Origin: an uncultured Clostridia bacterium
GTDB lineage: Bacteria; Bacillota; Clostridia; Oscillospirales; Acutalibacteraceae
Reading direction: 5' to 3'
Assembly: GCA_945983355.1 (NCBI GenBank)
Contig: CAMFSU010000020.1
Location: 1 to 64,000, forward strand
Length of the DNA stretch: 64,000 nucleotides
Of the stretch, positions 21,240-29,432 are shown one piece after another (the first letter of the stretch is position 1; every line of letters starts with the position of its first letter). A model generated the notes under the pieces. The model worked only from the letters and a program-made list of their open reading frames with translations. It was not told the origin of the DNA and did not search any database. Position numbers and translations under genes: made by a program.

Positions 21240-22054
21240 AAATTGTTTATATCAACCTTTAAAACTTTATTTCCGTCAACCTGTCGCCCAATTAAAATTG
21301 AAGCCTGTTTCACAAAAGAATCTGGCTTATCACTTACATAATAACGGTATTCTGGTAAATTTTCACCGTCATTTTCAAGCCCGTTTTCTTTTAAAAATTC
21401 GGTTAATGATTCAGCAACTGCTGTGCCCGCATTTATAAGAGTAACCTCATCGCCCAAGACCTTTTTAATAACCTCGCTTAAAATTGGGTAATGTGTGCAA
21501 CCCAAAATTAAAGTGTCGGGCTTAAAATCAATAATCGGCTGTAAATATCGTCGCACAGTTTCAACCACAACAATATCATCGGCTTCATACCAGCCCTCTT
21601 CAACAAGTGGCACGAAAAGTGAACAGCTTTGGTTTAAAACCGAAGCCGACGGCATAAGCTTTAAAATTTCCTTTTCGTGTTGGCGGCTGTTAACGGTAGC
21701 GCTTGTGCCAATAACCGCAATTTTGCCGTTTTTGGTGGCTTTTGCCGCTGCCTTAGCCGAGTGTGACACCACCTCAAAATAAGGTACAGGTAAATCTAAC
21801 GCAATATCACCCGCAACAGAAGACACCGTACCGCAAGCGGCAATTATAAGCTTAACATTTTGATTTAATAAAAATTGTTCGTCCTGTTTTGCATACTTTT
21901 TAATTGTTTCAACACTTCTTGTTCCGTAAGGCACACGCCCTGTGTCACCGAAATAAACAATGCTTTCATTCGGCAACGCTTTTATAAGCTCTTTCACAAC
22001 GGTTAAACCGCCAAGTCCCGAATCAAAAACGCCAATTGCGCGTTTGTCAGACAT
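21236..22054 (-). CDS. murI: Glutamate racemase
   Basis: IGVFDSGLGGLTVVKEL; two Cys motifs AACGTVSS and LGCTHYPIL. Confidence 0.95.
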   Translation of the reverse strand: MSDKRAIGVFDSGLGGLTVVKELIKALPNESIVYFGDTGRVPYGTRSVETIKKYAKQDEQFLLNQNVKLIIAACGTVSSVAGDIALDLPVPYFEVVSHSAKAAAKATKNGKIAVIGTSATVNSRQHEKEILKLMPSASVLNQSCSLFVPLVEEGWYEADDIVVVETVRRYLQPIIDFKPDTLILGCTHYPILSEVIKKVLGDEVTLINAGTAVAESLTEFLKENGLENDGENLPEYRYYVSDKPDSFVKQASILIGRQVDGNKVLKVDINNL

Positions 22055-22085
22055 AAGAACATCTCCTTACATAAGTATTCAATTT

Positions 22086-22114
22086 ATCATACCATATTTT
22101 GTACACTTTATCAA
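22086..22114 (-). promoter_or_regulatory. Sigma-A-type promoter upstream of murI
   Basis: TTGATA - 17 nt - TATGAT on the - strand. Confidence 0.6.
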
Positions 22115-22124
22115 CCTTAAAATG

Positions 22125-22153
22125 CAAAAAAACACCCTTAAATGCGGGTGTTT
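22125..22153 (-). terminator. Rho-independent terminator after xerD-like gene
   Basis: AACACCC-TTAAATGC-GGGTGTT with flanking A/T tracts. Confidence 0.8.
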
Positions 22154-22154
22154 T

Positions 22155-23042
22155 TTATTTTGCTAACGGATGGAACTTTGCATAGTTAGATGTATATTTG
22201 TTTTTTATGTACTGGGCATAAATTTGTGTTGAAGAAATATCACTGTGACCAAGCATTTCTTTAATGTCCTGAAGTCGTGCGCCGTTTTCAAGCAAATGCG
22301 CCGCAAAGCTGTGGCGAAGTGTGTGAGGTGTGATTTCCTCCTTAATTCCTGCATCCTTTGCGTATTGCTTGATAATCTTCCAAAAGCCCTGTCGCGACAT
22401 TGCCAGACCGTTCATATTGGTAAACAGCTTGTCCTGATTAGCGCCCAAAACAATGGCGGGACGAACATTTAAAAGATAATCGGTTACAGTTTTAACAGCG
22501 TCGGGATAAATTGGTATAATTCTTTCCTTTTTGCCGTTATTAAGGTGAAGTATTCCGAGCTGCACGTTAAAGTCATTAACCTTTAAATCTAAAAGCTCGG
22601 AAACCTTAATGCCTGTTGCATATAAAAGCTCAAGCATTGCTTTATCTCGAATACTTTTATAATCATCGCCGTTTGGCTGTGAAAGCAATTTAATAATATC
22701 CTGTGCATCCAAAACACCGGGTAGTTTTTTTACTACCTTGCTTTTAGCGGCATCGGTAACGGGGTTGTCAGTCATAACGCCCTTATTAACCAAATACCTA
22801 AAAAACGCACGCAATGAGGCAGTAATTCTCGCCTTAGTGGCATCGGACTTACCCTGCTTTGTCAAAAGCTTTAAATAATCATCCACAGTTGCAGTCTTAA
22901 CCCTTTGAGGTGAGGAAATTTTCAAAGAAGTACAATATAATGAAAATTGATTTAAATCACGAATATATGATTCAACTGTATTTTTAGAAGATTTTTTATC
23001 CACAGTTAAATACAGCTTAAAAGCATCAATCTGCTTTTTCAT
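22155..23042 (-). CDS. xerD: Tyrosine recombinase XerC/XerD-like
   Basis: HTLRHSFAAHLLENGARLQDIKEMLGHSDISSTQIYAQY; 295 aa; catalytic Arg-I position reads Lys (see findings). Confidence 0.93.
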   Translation of the reverse strand: MKKQIDAFKLYLTVDKKSSKNTVESYIRDLNQFSLYCTSLKISSPQRVKTATVDDYLKLLTKQGKSDATKARITASLRAFFRYLVNKGVMTDNPVTDAAKSKVVKKLPGVLDAQDIIKLLSQPNGDDYKSIRDKAMLELLYATGIKVSELLDLKVNDFNVQLGILHLNNGKKERIIPIYPDAVKTVTDYLLNVRPAIVLGANQDKLFTNMNGLAMSRQGFWKIIKQYAKDAGIKEEITPHTLRHSFAAHLLENGARLQDIKEMLGHSDISSTQIYAQYIKNKYTSNYAKFHPLAK

Positions 23043-23060
23043 ATTGCACCTCCTTTAAAT

Positions 23061-23696
23061 TTAGAATTCAAAAAATTTTAATAAGCTTATTGAAGTCAGC
23101 GCATCAACAAGCGAGCTTGAAACAGCGCCCAAGGTTAAAACCAAAAAGTTTATTGAATATGTTTTAAATTTTATAAACAAATTTTCACCCAAGGTATCGG
23201 GTAATGTAAGTTTGGCAATGTTTAATGAAAAAACCATTGCGTGCTTTGAAGCAAAAATCAAAAACAGTAAAAGCAAAAGCACCGCGGGCAAGAAAATCAC
23301 CGCATTAAATGCAACGCCTTTTAGAGCAAAATTTAAATATAAATACGCGACCGCCGCACCATAGAAAAAACCGCAAAACGACAATGTCACAGGCACCAAA
23401 ACCACACCAAAAAGTGTTGTACCAAAAATAAACACAGCCAAAAACAGCAGCAAGTGTTGAAAATAAGAAATTATTACAATTTTTAAGTAACCTGCGTTTT
23501 GTCGGTCATTTAAAAAGTCGGCAAAAAATTTTTCACAAAAATTTGTAAGCCATTTAAAATCGTTAAACATTACAAGGCCGCAAATTACACCCAAAATTAA
23601 AAACAAAAACGAAATAAGCGTATAGGCATTGGTTTTTAAAATTTCTAAAACCCTAACACCTGAAAGATTTACAACCGTTCCTCTGTTCATAACATC
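23061..23696 (-). CDS. SpoIIM-like (stage II sporulation protein M / DUF95 family) membrane protein
   Basis: Multi-TM protein; adjacency to xerD resembles the recalled spoIIM-xerD order in Bacillus; start chosen at the internal MNRGTVVNLSG. Confidence 0.6.
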   Translation of the reverse strand, partial: DVMNRGTVVNLSGVRVLEILKTNAYTLISFLFLILGVICGLVMFNDFKWLTNFCEKFFADFLNDRQNAGYLKIVIISYFQHLLLFLAVFIFGTTLFGVVLVPVTLSFCGFFYGAAVAYLYLNFALKGVAFNAVIFLPAVLLLLLFLIFASKHAMVFSLNIAKLTLPDTLGENLFIKFKTYSINFLVLTLGAVSSSLVDALTSISLLKFFEF

Positions 23697-23788
23697 ATCT
23701 CCTTTTACAAGACAATGTATGAAAACAATGGACAAGATATGCCACCTTGAAATAAAATTTTAAAATTCAAAACATAAAAATCTAAAAT

Positions 23789-23994
23789 TTATGTAAACCA
23801 AGTTGAAAATAAAAAATCAGCCACCACAAAGTAAAGCGGCGCCAAACCCTTTAAAAATAGCATAAAACAGCCACTATTTTATTTATACTATATTTTTAAA
23901 ATTATGTCAACCACAATTTTTTCTACTCTAAAATGTTATGTAAACTTCTTATGTAAACTATACAATATCTTGATTTTTGTTATTTATGTAAACT
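23789..23994. repeat. Iterated TTATGTAAACT motif in the intergenic region upstream of the SDR gene
   Basis: Exact copies of TTATGTAAACT at 23936, 23949 and 23984; TTATGTAAACC at 23789; degenerate TTATGTCAACC at 23902. Confidence 0.8.
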
Positions 23995-24062
23995 CAATTT
24001 GTTGTAAAATAATGCTTTATTTTTTTAGAAAAATATGTTATACTTTTTTTGGAGATGATTAT

Positions 24063-24797
24063 ATGAGTAAAACCGCGATTATCACAGGCGCATCAAAAGG
24101 GATAGGCGCCGCAACCGCAATTTTATTTGCACAAAAGGGTTATAATGTTGTGCTTAATTACAACACTTCATACGAGTCCGCTTCCCTGCTCGCCCGTTCG
24201 CTTCAAAGCAACGGCTTTTCGGTAACACCAATTAAAGCAAATGTTGCCAACCGTTTAGAAGCCGAGCTTTTAATTAAAGAAACGCTCTATAAATACGGCA
24301 GTATTGATGTTATTGTTAATAATGCAGGTGTGGCTTTTGAAGGGCTAATCACCGAAACCGACGAGGTTGATTTTGATAGAATTATTGATATAAACCTTAA
24401 AGGCACATTTAACTGCTGCAAGGCCGCCGCACAGGTTATGATTAACCAAAAATACGGCAAAATTATAAATGTATCTTCAATGTGGGGACAGGTTGGTGCT
24501 TCATGTGAGGTTGCATACAGCGCTTCAAAAGCAGGCGTAATTGGCCTTACAAAAGCCCTTGCAAAAGAGTTGGCCCCATGTGGAATTACAGTTAATTCCG
24601 TCGCCCCCGGCATTGTCGAAACAGCTATGAATTCAAACTTAACAGTTGAAGAGCTTACCGACTTTGTTGAAACAATACCGCTTGGAAGAATGGGTTCGGC
24701 CGAAGAAATTGCCCAAACAATTTACTTTTTAGCAAGTGACAGCGCCGACTACATAACAGGCCAAGTTATTGGTGTAAATGGTGGTTATGTAATTTAA
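24063..24797 (+). CDS. SDR-family oxidoreductase (3-oxoacyl-ACP reductase FabG-like)
   Basis: MSKTAIITGASKGIGAATA; YSASKAG; RBS GGAGATGATT; start set inside the track ORF. Confidence 0.92.
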   Translation: MSKTAIITGASKGIGAATAILFAQKGYNVVLNYNTSYESASLLARSLQSNGFSVTPIKANVANRLEAELLIKETLYKYGSIDVIVNNAGVAFEGLITETDEVDFDRIIDINLKGTFNCCKAAAQVMINQKYGKIINVSSMWGQVGASCEVAYSASKAGVIGLTKALAKELAPCGITVNSVAPGIVETAMNSNLTVEELTDFVETIPLGRMGSAEEIAQTIYFLASDSADYITGQVIGVNGGYVI

Positions 24798-24807
24798 TTC
24801 AGACATA

Positions 24808-24843
24808 AAAATACCTCTATCAATTTGATAGAGGTATTTTTTA
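24808..24843. terminator. Bidirectional terminator between convergent genes
   Basis: AAATACCTCTATCAA / TTTGATAGAGGTATTT with A/T tracts on both sides. Confidence 0.85.
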
Positions 24844-27426
24844 TATCTTCTTATATACCCTTTTTAAAATTTCACACATTGGTATAATTAATACTGCTAA
24901 TAAAATAGCAACAACAAACTGCCAAAGTTTAAGAATTGTCAAACCAAAGGCAAAACCAACAGGTGTAAACACAAGGAAAATAATTATAAATGCGGTTGAG
25001 AAAACCGACAGGTTCATAAATCTGTTAGAAAATACATCCTTTGTAAAAATGCTGCCGACAAGCTTTGAATTAAAGCAATGTAAAAGCTGCGCAATGCCAA
25101 GCGTCACAAACGCCATAGAGGTTGCAACCTCGGGCGAGGTAAACTGACCAATAATGTAAGAAATGAGTGAAATAATGGCAATTAAAACGCCCTGAACAGC
25201 AAGATTTACAAGAGATTTAACATTTAATATTTTAGAAGCACCGTCAAAACCGTTTTGCTTCATAACTGATTTTTCAGCTTGTTCCTTGCTAAAGGAAATT
25301 GCAGGGGCAACATCAGTTAAAAGGTTGATAATCAAAAGCTGAACAGCAATTAAAATTGGTGATTTAAAAATAACCGAACCAATAAGTAATAGTAAAAGTT
25401 CAGAGAAATTGCAGCTTAAAAGATAAGACACAGTCTTTTTAATATTACTGAAAAATCCTCGACTTTCCTTAATGGCGTGAACTATTGCGCCAAAGTTGTT
25501 TTTAAGAATTATTACATCAGCATTACCCTTTGCAACATCAGCACCATATTTACCGATAGCGCAACCAACATCAGCAATTGCCAAAGCATCGGCATCCTGA
25601 AGACTGTCACCCGTAATAGTTACAACTGCCTTTTTGCTTTGCCAAGCTTTAACAATTCTTGCTTTATGCTCGGGCGAAATGCGGGCAAATACACAATAAT
25701 TTTCAATAACATTTGCAAGTTCTTCATCTGATAAGGCATCAATTTCAGCACCCGAAATCGCTTCGGCTTCATCTTCTAAAAGGCCAATTTTCTTTGCTAT
25801 TGAAACAGCGGTGAGAACATTATCACCCGTTAGCATATTAACCTTAATCTTGGCTTCTTTACAAACCTTAATATCCTTATAAATTTCTTCACGGATTGGC
25901 TCACTAAGTCCCAAAAGGCCTACAAAGGTTAAATCACACTCTATATCCTCATGCTTTGGGTTTGCGGGTATTTCCGAAAGCCTTTTAACAGCGATAGCAA
26001 CATTGCGAAGCCCGTCAGATGCCATTTCGTTATCTATTTTTAAAATACTGTCAGCATCACAGTCACGACACTTTGGCACAATAATTTCAGGGGCACCCTT
26101 AACTATTGCAAAGGGCTGCTCGTTAATAATTGTTAAAATTGTCATGCTCTTGCGCCCAGAATCAAACGGTATAACCGAAATCTTTGGAAATAGTGTGCTA
26201 ATTTCGGCTTCATCTTTATGGTTTAGTTCTTTGCAGGCATCCATTAAAGCATTTTCGGTTGTATCATTATCTAATGTATTACAAGCCGCAGCCAAATTTA
26301 AAACAACCGTTGCTGAATCATCAATAAATCCATCGGCAACATTCAAGACCTTTTTACCGTCATAAACAGCCTGTAAAACCATTTTATTTCTTGTGAAAAT
26401 ACCGGTCTTATCAGCACAAATAACATTTGTTTTTCCGATTTTTTCAAGGGCTGCACTATCTTTAAAAATAATTTTTTCATCAAAAATACGCTTTGCGCCT
26501 GAGGCAATAACAATGGTTGATATTGCATTAAGTCCTTCAGGCATTGCCGCAAAAGCAAGTGCCACAGCATTTAAAAGTGCGGTTAAGGTAACACTTGCAA
26601 ATGGCTCGCTCGATTTAAAGTTTTGAAGCATTGTAATAAAGAAAATCAAAACACAAATGCAAAGAATTAAAATATTAAAGAATTTAGAAATCAGGGTTAA
26701 TTCATTTTGCATTGGCAAACGCTTACCGCCGATTTGCTCATTTATTGCATCAGTTTTGCCTGTTTCAGTGTTAAGGGCAGTTGCAACAACAACCGCCTTT
26801 GCACTGCCGTGTATTGCAGTTGTAGACGCAAAAACCATATTGCTACGCTTTTCTATCGGCACAATATCAACTAAAACAGCATCGGCATTTTTATCAACAG
26901 GAACCTCTTCACCGCTGACTGTCACCTCGTTACAACGAAATTCCGTAGTTTCTATAAGTCGTGCGTCAGCGCAAATATAGTCACCCTCAGAAAGAAGCAT
27001 AATGTCACCGGGTACTAACTCGATAGAATTAACAACCTTTACCACACCGTCACGCAAAACCTTTACCGATGGGTTGGTAGTTTGCTTGATATCCGCCAAT
27101 GTAGTTTCACAGTCAAAAAGGTGGAAAGCCGAAACAACAGCGTTTAAAATAACAATGCCAATTACCAAAAAGCCAAAATAAGCGGTTGGACTTTGGTAAC
27201 TGCTTGCCACAAAAAAGTAAATTAGTGACAAAATCATAAGCAAAATGCCGGTTCTTGTAAATTCAGCAAAAAATGCCTTAATTATTGACGGCTTTTCGGT
27301 TGTTAAAACAACATTTTTGCCGTAAATTTCTTGTTTTTCAACCACTTCGCCATTAGCAAGACCAACTGTGGCATCAACATTATAATGCTTTAAAACTTCT
27401 TCTTTTGAAGAGCTGTGCCAAATCAT
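24841..27426 (-). CDS. P-type ATPase, P2 (Ca2+/cation) family-like, with atypical catalytic motifs
   Basis: VSGEEVPV, AAMPEGL, CADKTGIFTRN, KGAPE, MLTGDN, TGDSLQDADALAIADVGCAIG, INLLTDVAPA; 861 aa. Confidence 0.92.
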   Translation of the reverse strand: MIWHSSSKEEVLKHYNVDATVGLANGEVVEKQEIYGKNVVLTTEKPSIIKAFFAEFTRTGILLMILSLIYFFVASSYQSPTAYFGFLVIGIVILNAVVSAFHLFDCETTLADIKQTTNPSVKVLRDGVVKVVNSIELVPGDIMLLSEGDYICADARLIETTEFRCNEVTVSGEEVPVDKNADAVLVDIVPIEKRSNMVFASTTAIHGSAKAVVVATALNTETGKTDAINEQIGGKRLPMQNELTLISKFFNILILCICVLIFFITMLQNFKSSEPFASVTLTALLNAVALAFAAMPEGLNAISTIVIASGAKRIFDEKIIFKDSAALEKIGKTNVICADKTGIFTRNKMVLQAVYDGKKVLNVADGFIDDSATVVLNLAAACNTLDNDTTENALMDACKELNHKDEAEISTLFPKISVIPFDSGRKSMTILTIINEQPFAIVKGAPEIIVPKCRDCDADSILKIDNEMASDGLRNVAIAVKRLSEIPANPKHEDIECDLTFVGLLGLSEPIREEIYKDIKVCKEAKIKVNMLTGDNVLTAVSIAKKIGLLEDEAEAISGAEIDALSDEELANVIENYCVFARISPEHKARIVKAWQSKKAVVTITGDSLQDADALAIADVGCAIGKYGADVAKGNADVIILKNNFGAIVHAIKESRGFFSNIKKTVSYLLSCNFSELLLLLIGSVIFKSPILIAVQLLIINLLTDVAPAISFSKEQAEKSVMKQNGFDGASKILNVKSLVNLAVQGVLIAIISLISYIIGQFTSPEVATSMAFVTLGIAQLLHCFNSKLVGSIFTKDVFSNRFMNLSVFSTAFIIIFLVFTPVGFAFGLTILKLWQFVVAILLAVLIIPMCEILKRVYKKI

Positions 27427-27437
27427 AATTTCTCCCC

Positions 27438-28286
27438 TTACAAGCTCAAATAATAATCCTTCATGCTTTTAGCATCCTCCGCCTGTGTACCTGCCGATTC
27501 ACAAACAAAGATGGGATTAAGTCCGTATTTTACAACAAGCTCCATAAGTGGCTCAAAATTCGGGCCGTAAACCTCATCCTCAAAGGTTAAGTGCCTTTTT
27601 TCACCGCCTGTTGTATATTCAATTTTAGAAAAATGCGAATGAAAGTTTTTAAAACGGTCTTCACCTAACTGATTTTTAATTTCAAGCAGTATATTTTCAA
27701 AATCGTTTTTATCCTTCAAAATACCTAAATCACGGGCATTAAGGTGACCAAAATCAATACAAGGGATAATTCTTTCATCAATCTTGCAAAGCTCTAACAC
27801 TTCAAAAAGTGTGCCAAGCTGATTAACCTTACCCATTGTTTCGGGACAAATATGAATATTTGAAAGTCCCTCAGCATCAAGCGCCTTTTGTGAAAGAGCC
27901 ATTGTATCCTTTGCAAGAACAAGGGCTTCCTCGCGAGTAATTTTACCGCAAGAGCCGGTGTGAACAATAATTCTATCGCCGCCCATTGCATTAACAGCAC
28001 GGGCAGAAGCCAAGATATAATTTATGGAATTTAAACGCTTTTCTTCATCGACCGATGACATAGAAATATAATAAGGCGCATGCAAAGACAGGGTTATTCC
28101 CTTTTCTTTTGCTATTTTTCCAAGCTCATTAGCTTTATCTAAGCCGATATTTACACCACGGCCACATTGATATTCAAAATGGTCAAGACCCATTTCTACA
28201 AGATATTGCGGAACCTGTAAGCTTGTCTTATAACCAAGTGCTTTAAAGCTGTCGCCTGTTCCCGCAGGGCCAAATTTAGCGGACAT
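27438..28286 (-). CDS. TIM-barrel endonuclease IV (Nfo)-like protein
   Basis: SLHAPYY, IIVHTGSCG, ICPETMGK, CIDFGHLNARDLG, FVCESAG; start set at MSAKFGPAGTG. Confidence 0.8.
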   Translation of the reverse strand: MSAKFGPAGTGDSFKALGYKTSLQVPQYLVEMGLDHFEYQCGRGVNIGLDKANELGKIAKEKGITLSLHAPYYISMSSVDEEKRLNSINYILASARAVNAMGGDRIIVHTGSCGKITREEALVLAKDTMALSQKALDAEGLSNIHICPETMGKVNQLGTLFEVLELCKIDERIIPCIDFGHLNARDLGILKDKNDFENILLEIKNQLGEDRFKNFHSHFSKIEYTTGGEKRHLTFEDEVYGPNFEPLMELVVKYGLNPIFVCESAGTQAEDAKSMKDYYLSL

Positions 28287-28287
28287 A

Positions 28288-28788
28288 TTATTCCTCCGTA
28301 TTGACAATTTTTAGCTTTTTAATCATAAATGCCTCAACCCTGCGCTTCATTCTGAAACGAAGTGAGGTTTCGGGCTTAATGGGTGTTAAAAGAATGGTTT
28401 TAACACCAACAACATTACCACCAAGTGTATCGGTAAAAAGCTGGTCGCCCACAATGGCGGTGTCAACCTTTTTAGTGCCAAGTCGCTTTAAGGCGCGCAA
28501 ATAACCAAACGGCAATGGCTTCAAACCAAGCGATATAAAATCAAGCCCGATTTTTTTAGCAAAAGGTGTTAAGCGTTTAGAATTGGAATTTGACAAAACC
28601 GTCATTTTAATGCCGTTTTCACGCATTAAATTAAGCCATTCGGTAAGACCTTCTGTGAGAACTTGTCCGTGGTGGGTTGAAAGCGTGTTATCAACATCTA
28701 AAATAAGCGCCCTTATGCCATATTTATTTAAAATATCGACCGAAATGTCGGTGACTTTTTCAAGTTTAATTAGGGGTTTCAAAAACAT
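28288..28788 (-). CDS. YqeG-family HAD phosphatase
   Basis: LILDVDNTLSTHHG HAD motif I; VGDQLFTDTLGGNVVGVKTILLTPI. Confidence 0.9.
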   Translation of the reverse strand: MFLKPLIKLEKVTDISVDILNKYGIRALILDVDNTLSTHHGQVLTEGLTEWLNLMRENGIKMTVLSNSNSKRLTPFAKKIGLDFISLGLKPLPFGYLRALKRLGTKKVDTAIVGDQLFTDTLGGNVVGVKTILLTPIKPETSLRFRMKRRVEAFMIKKLKIVNTEE

Positions 28789-28804
28789 TTACATACCTCA
28801 ATAA

Positions 28805-28833
28805 AAAAGGCGGTTGAAAATCAACCGCCTTAA
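28805..28833 (-). terminator. Rho-independent terminator of rpsU
   Basis: AAGGCGGTTGA-AAA-TCAACCGCCTT. Confidence 0.85.
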
Positions 28834-28843
28834 TCACTTAATT

Positions 28844-29020
28844 TTAGCGGAACTTTCTTTTACGAGCAGCTTCCGACTTCTTCTTACGCTTTACAGAGGG
28901 TTTTTCATAGTGCTCTCTCTTACGTACTTCTTGAATTACACCGTCTTTAGCGGTTTGTCTTTTAAAGCGACGTAAAGCGTTATCGAGTGATTCATTTTCT
29001 TTAATTCTAACTTGACTCAT
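28844..29020 (-). CDS. rpsU: 30S ribosomal protein S21
   Basis: [58 protein letters not shown]; start corrected to the internal Met after a ggaggg RBS. Confidence 0.96.
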   Translation of the reverse strand: MSQVRIKENESLDNALRRFKRQTAKDGVIQEVRKREHYEKPSVKRKKKSEAARKRKFR

Positions 29021-29063
29021 TATATTCCCTCCCTCCACCAAAATAGCAGGGGTAATTTTCAAA

Positions 29064-29102
29064 AAAGCGGTATTCCGCACAAAAAGGGTTTAACCCTTTA
29101 TT
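29064..29102 (-). terminator. Tandem terminator-like hairpins after secG
   Basis: On - strand: AAAGGGTTAAACCCTTTTT then GCGGAATACCGCTTTTTT. Confidence 0.6.
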
Positions 29103-29349
29103 AGTTATTTATTGCAATGATATTTGCAACGATTGCCAACACAAAAAATGCAATAGCAAAATACTTGGTCATACGAGCTAACTTAGCATCGACAGTTCTT
29201 GCTTTTGTCTTTGACAAGAAAGTATCAGCACCACCGGAGATTACACCATTGATACCTGCGCGACGGCCTTGTTGGAAAATAACAATAAACACAATTGCCA
29301 CAGACACTAAAAAAACCACTGCGCCAATGATATATTCGAGTACGCTCAT
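29101..29349 (-). CDS. secG: Preprotein translocase subunit SecG
   Basis: Two TM helices; QQGRRAGINGVISGGADTFLSKTKART. Confidence 0.9.
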   Translation of the reverse strand: MSVLEYIIGAVVFLVSVAIVFIVIFQQGRRAGINGVISGGADTFLSKTKARTVDAKLARMTKYFAIAFFVLAIVANIIAINN

Positions 29350-29432
29350 AATTTCACCTCCAATGATAAATCAGCATTTTATATAATATCATATATTACA
29401 AAAAAATGCAACAAAAATTTTAAATTTTTACT

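Noticed and set aside
22155-23042. Tyrosine recombinase as evidence of an integrated element
   Set aside because: XerD-like family with housekeeping neighbours; no att-like repeats, tRNA target or phage genes seen nearby.
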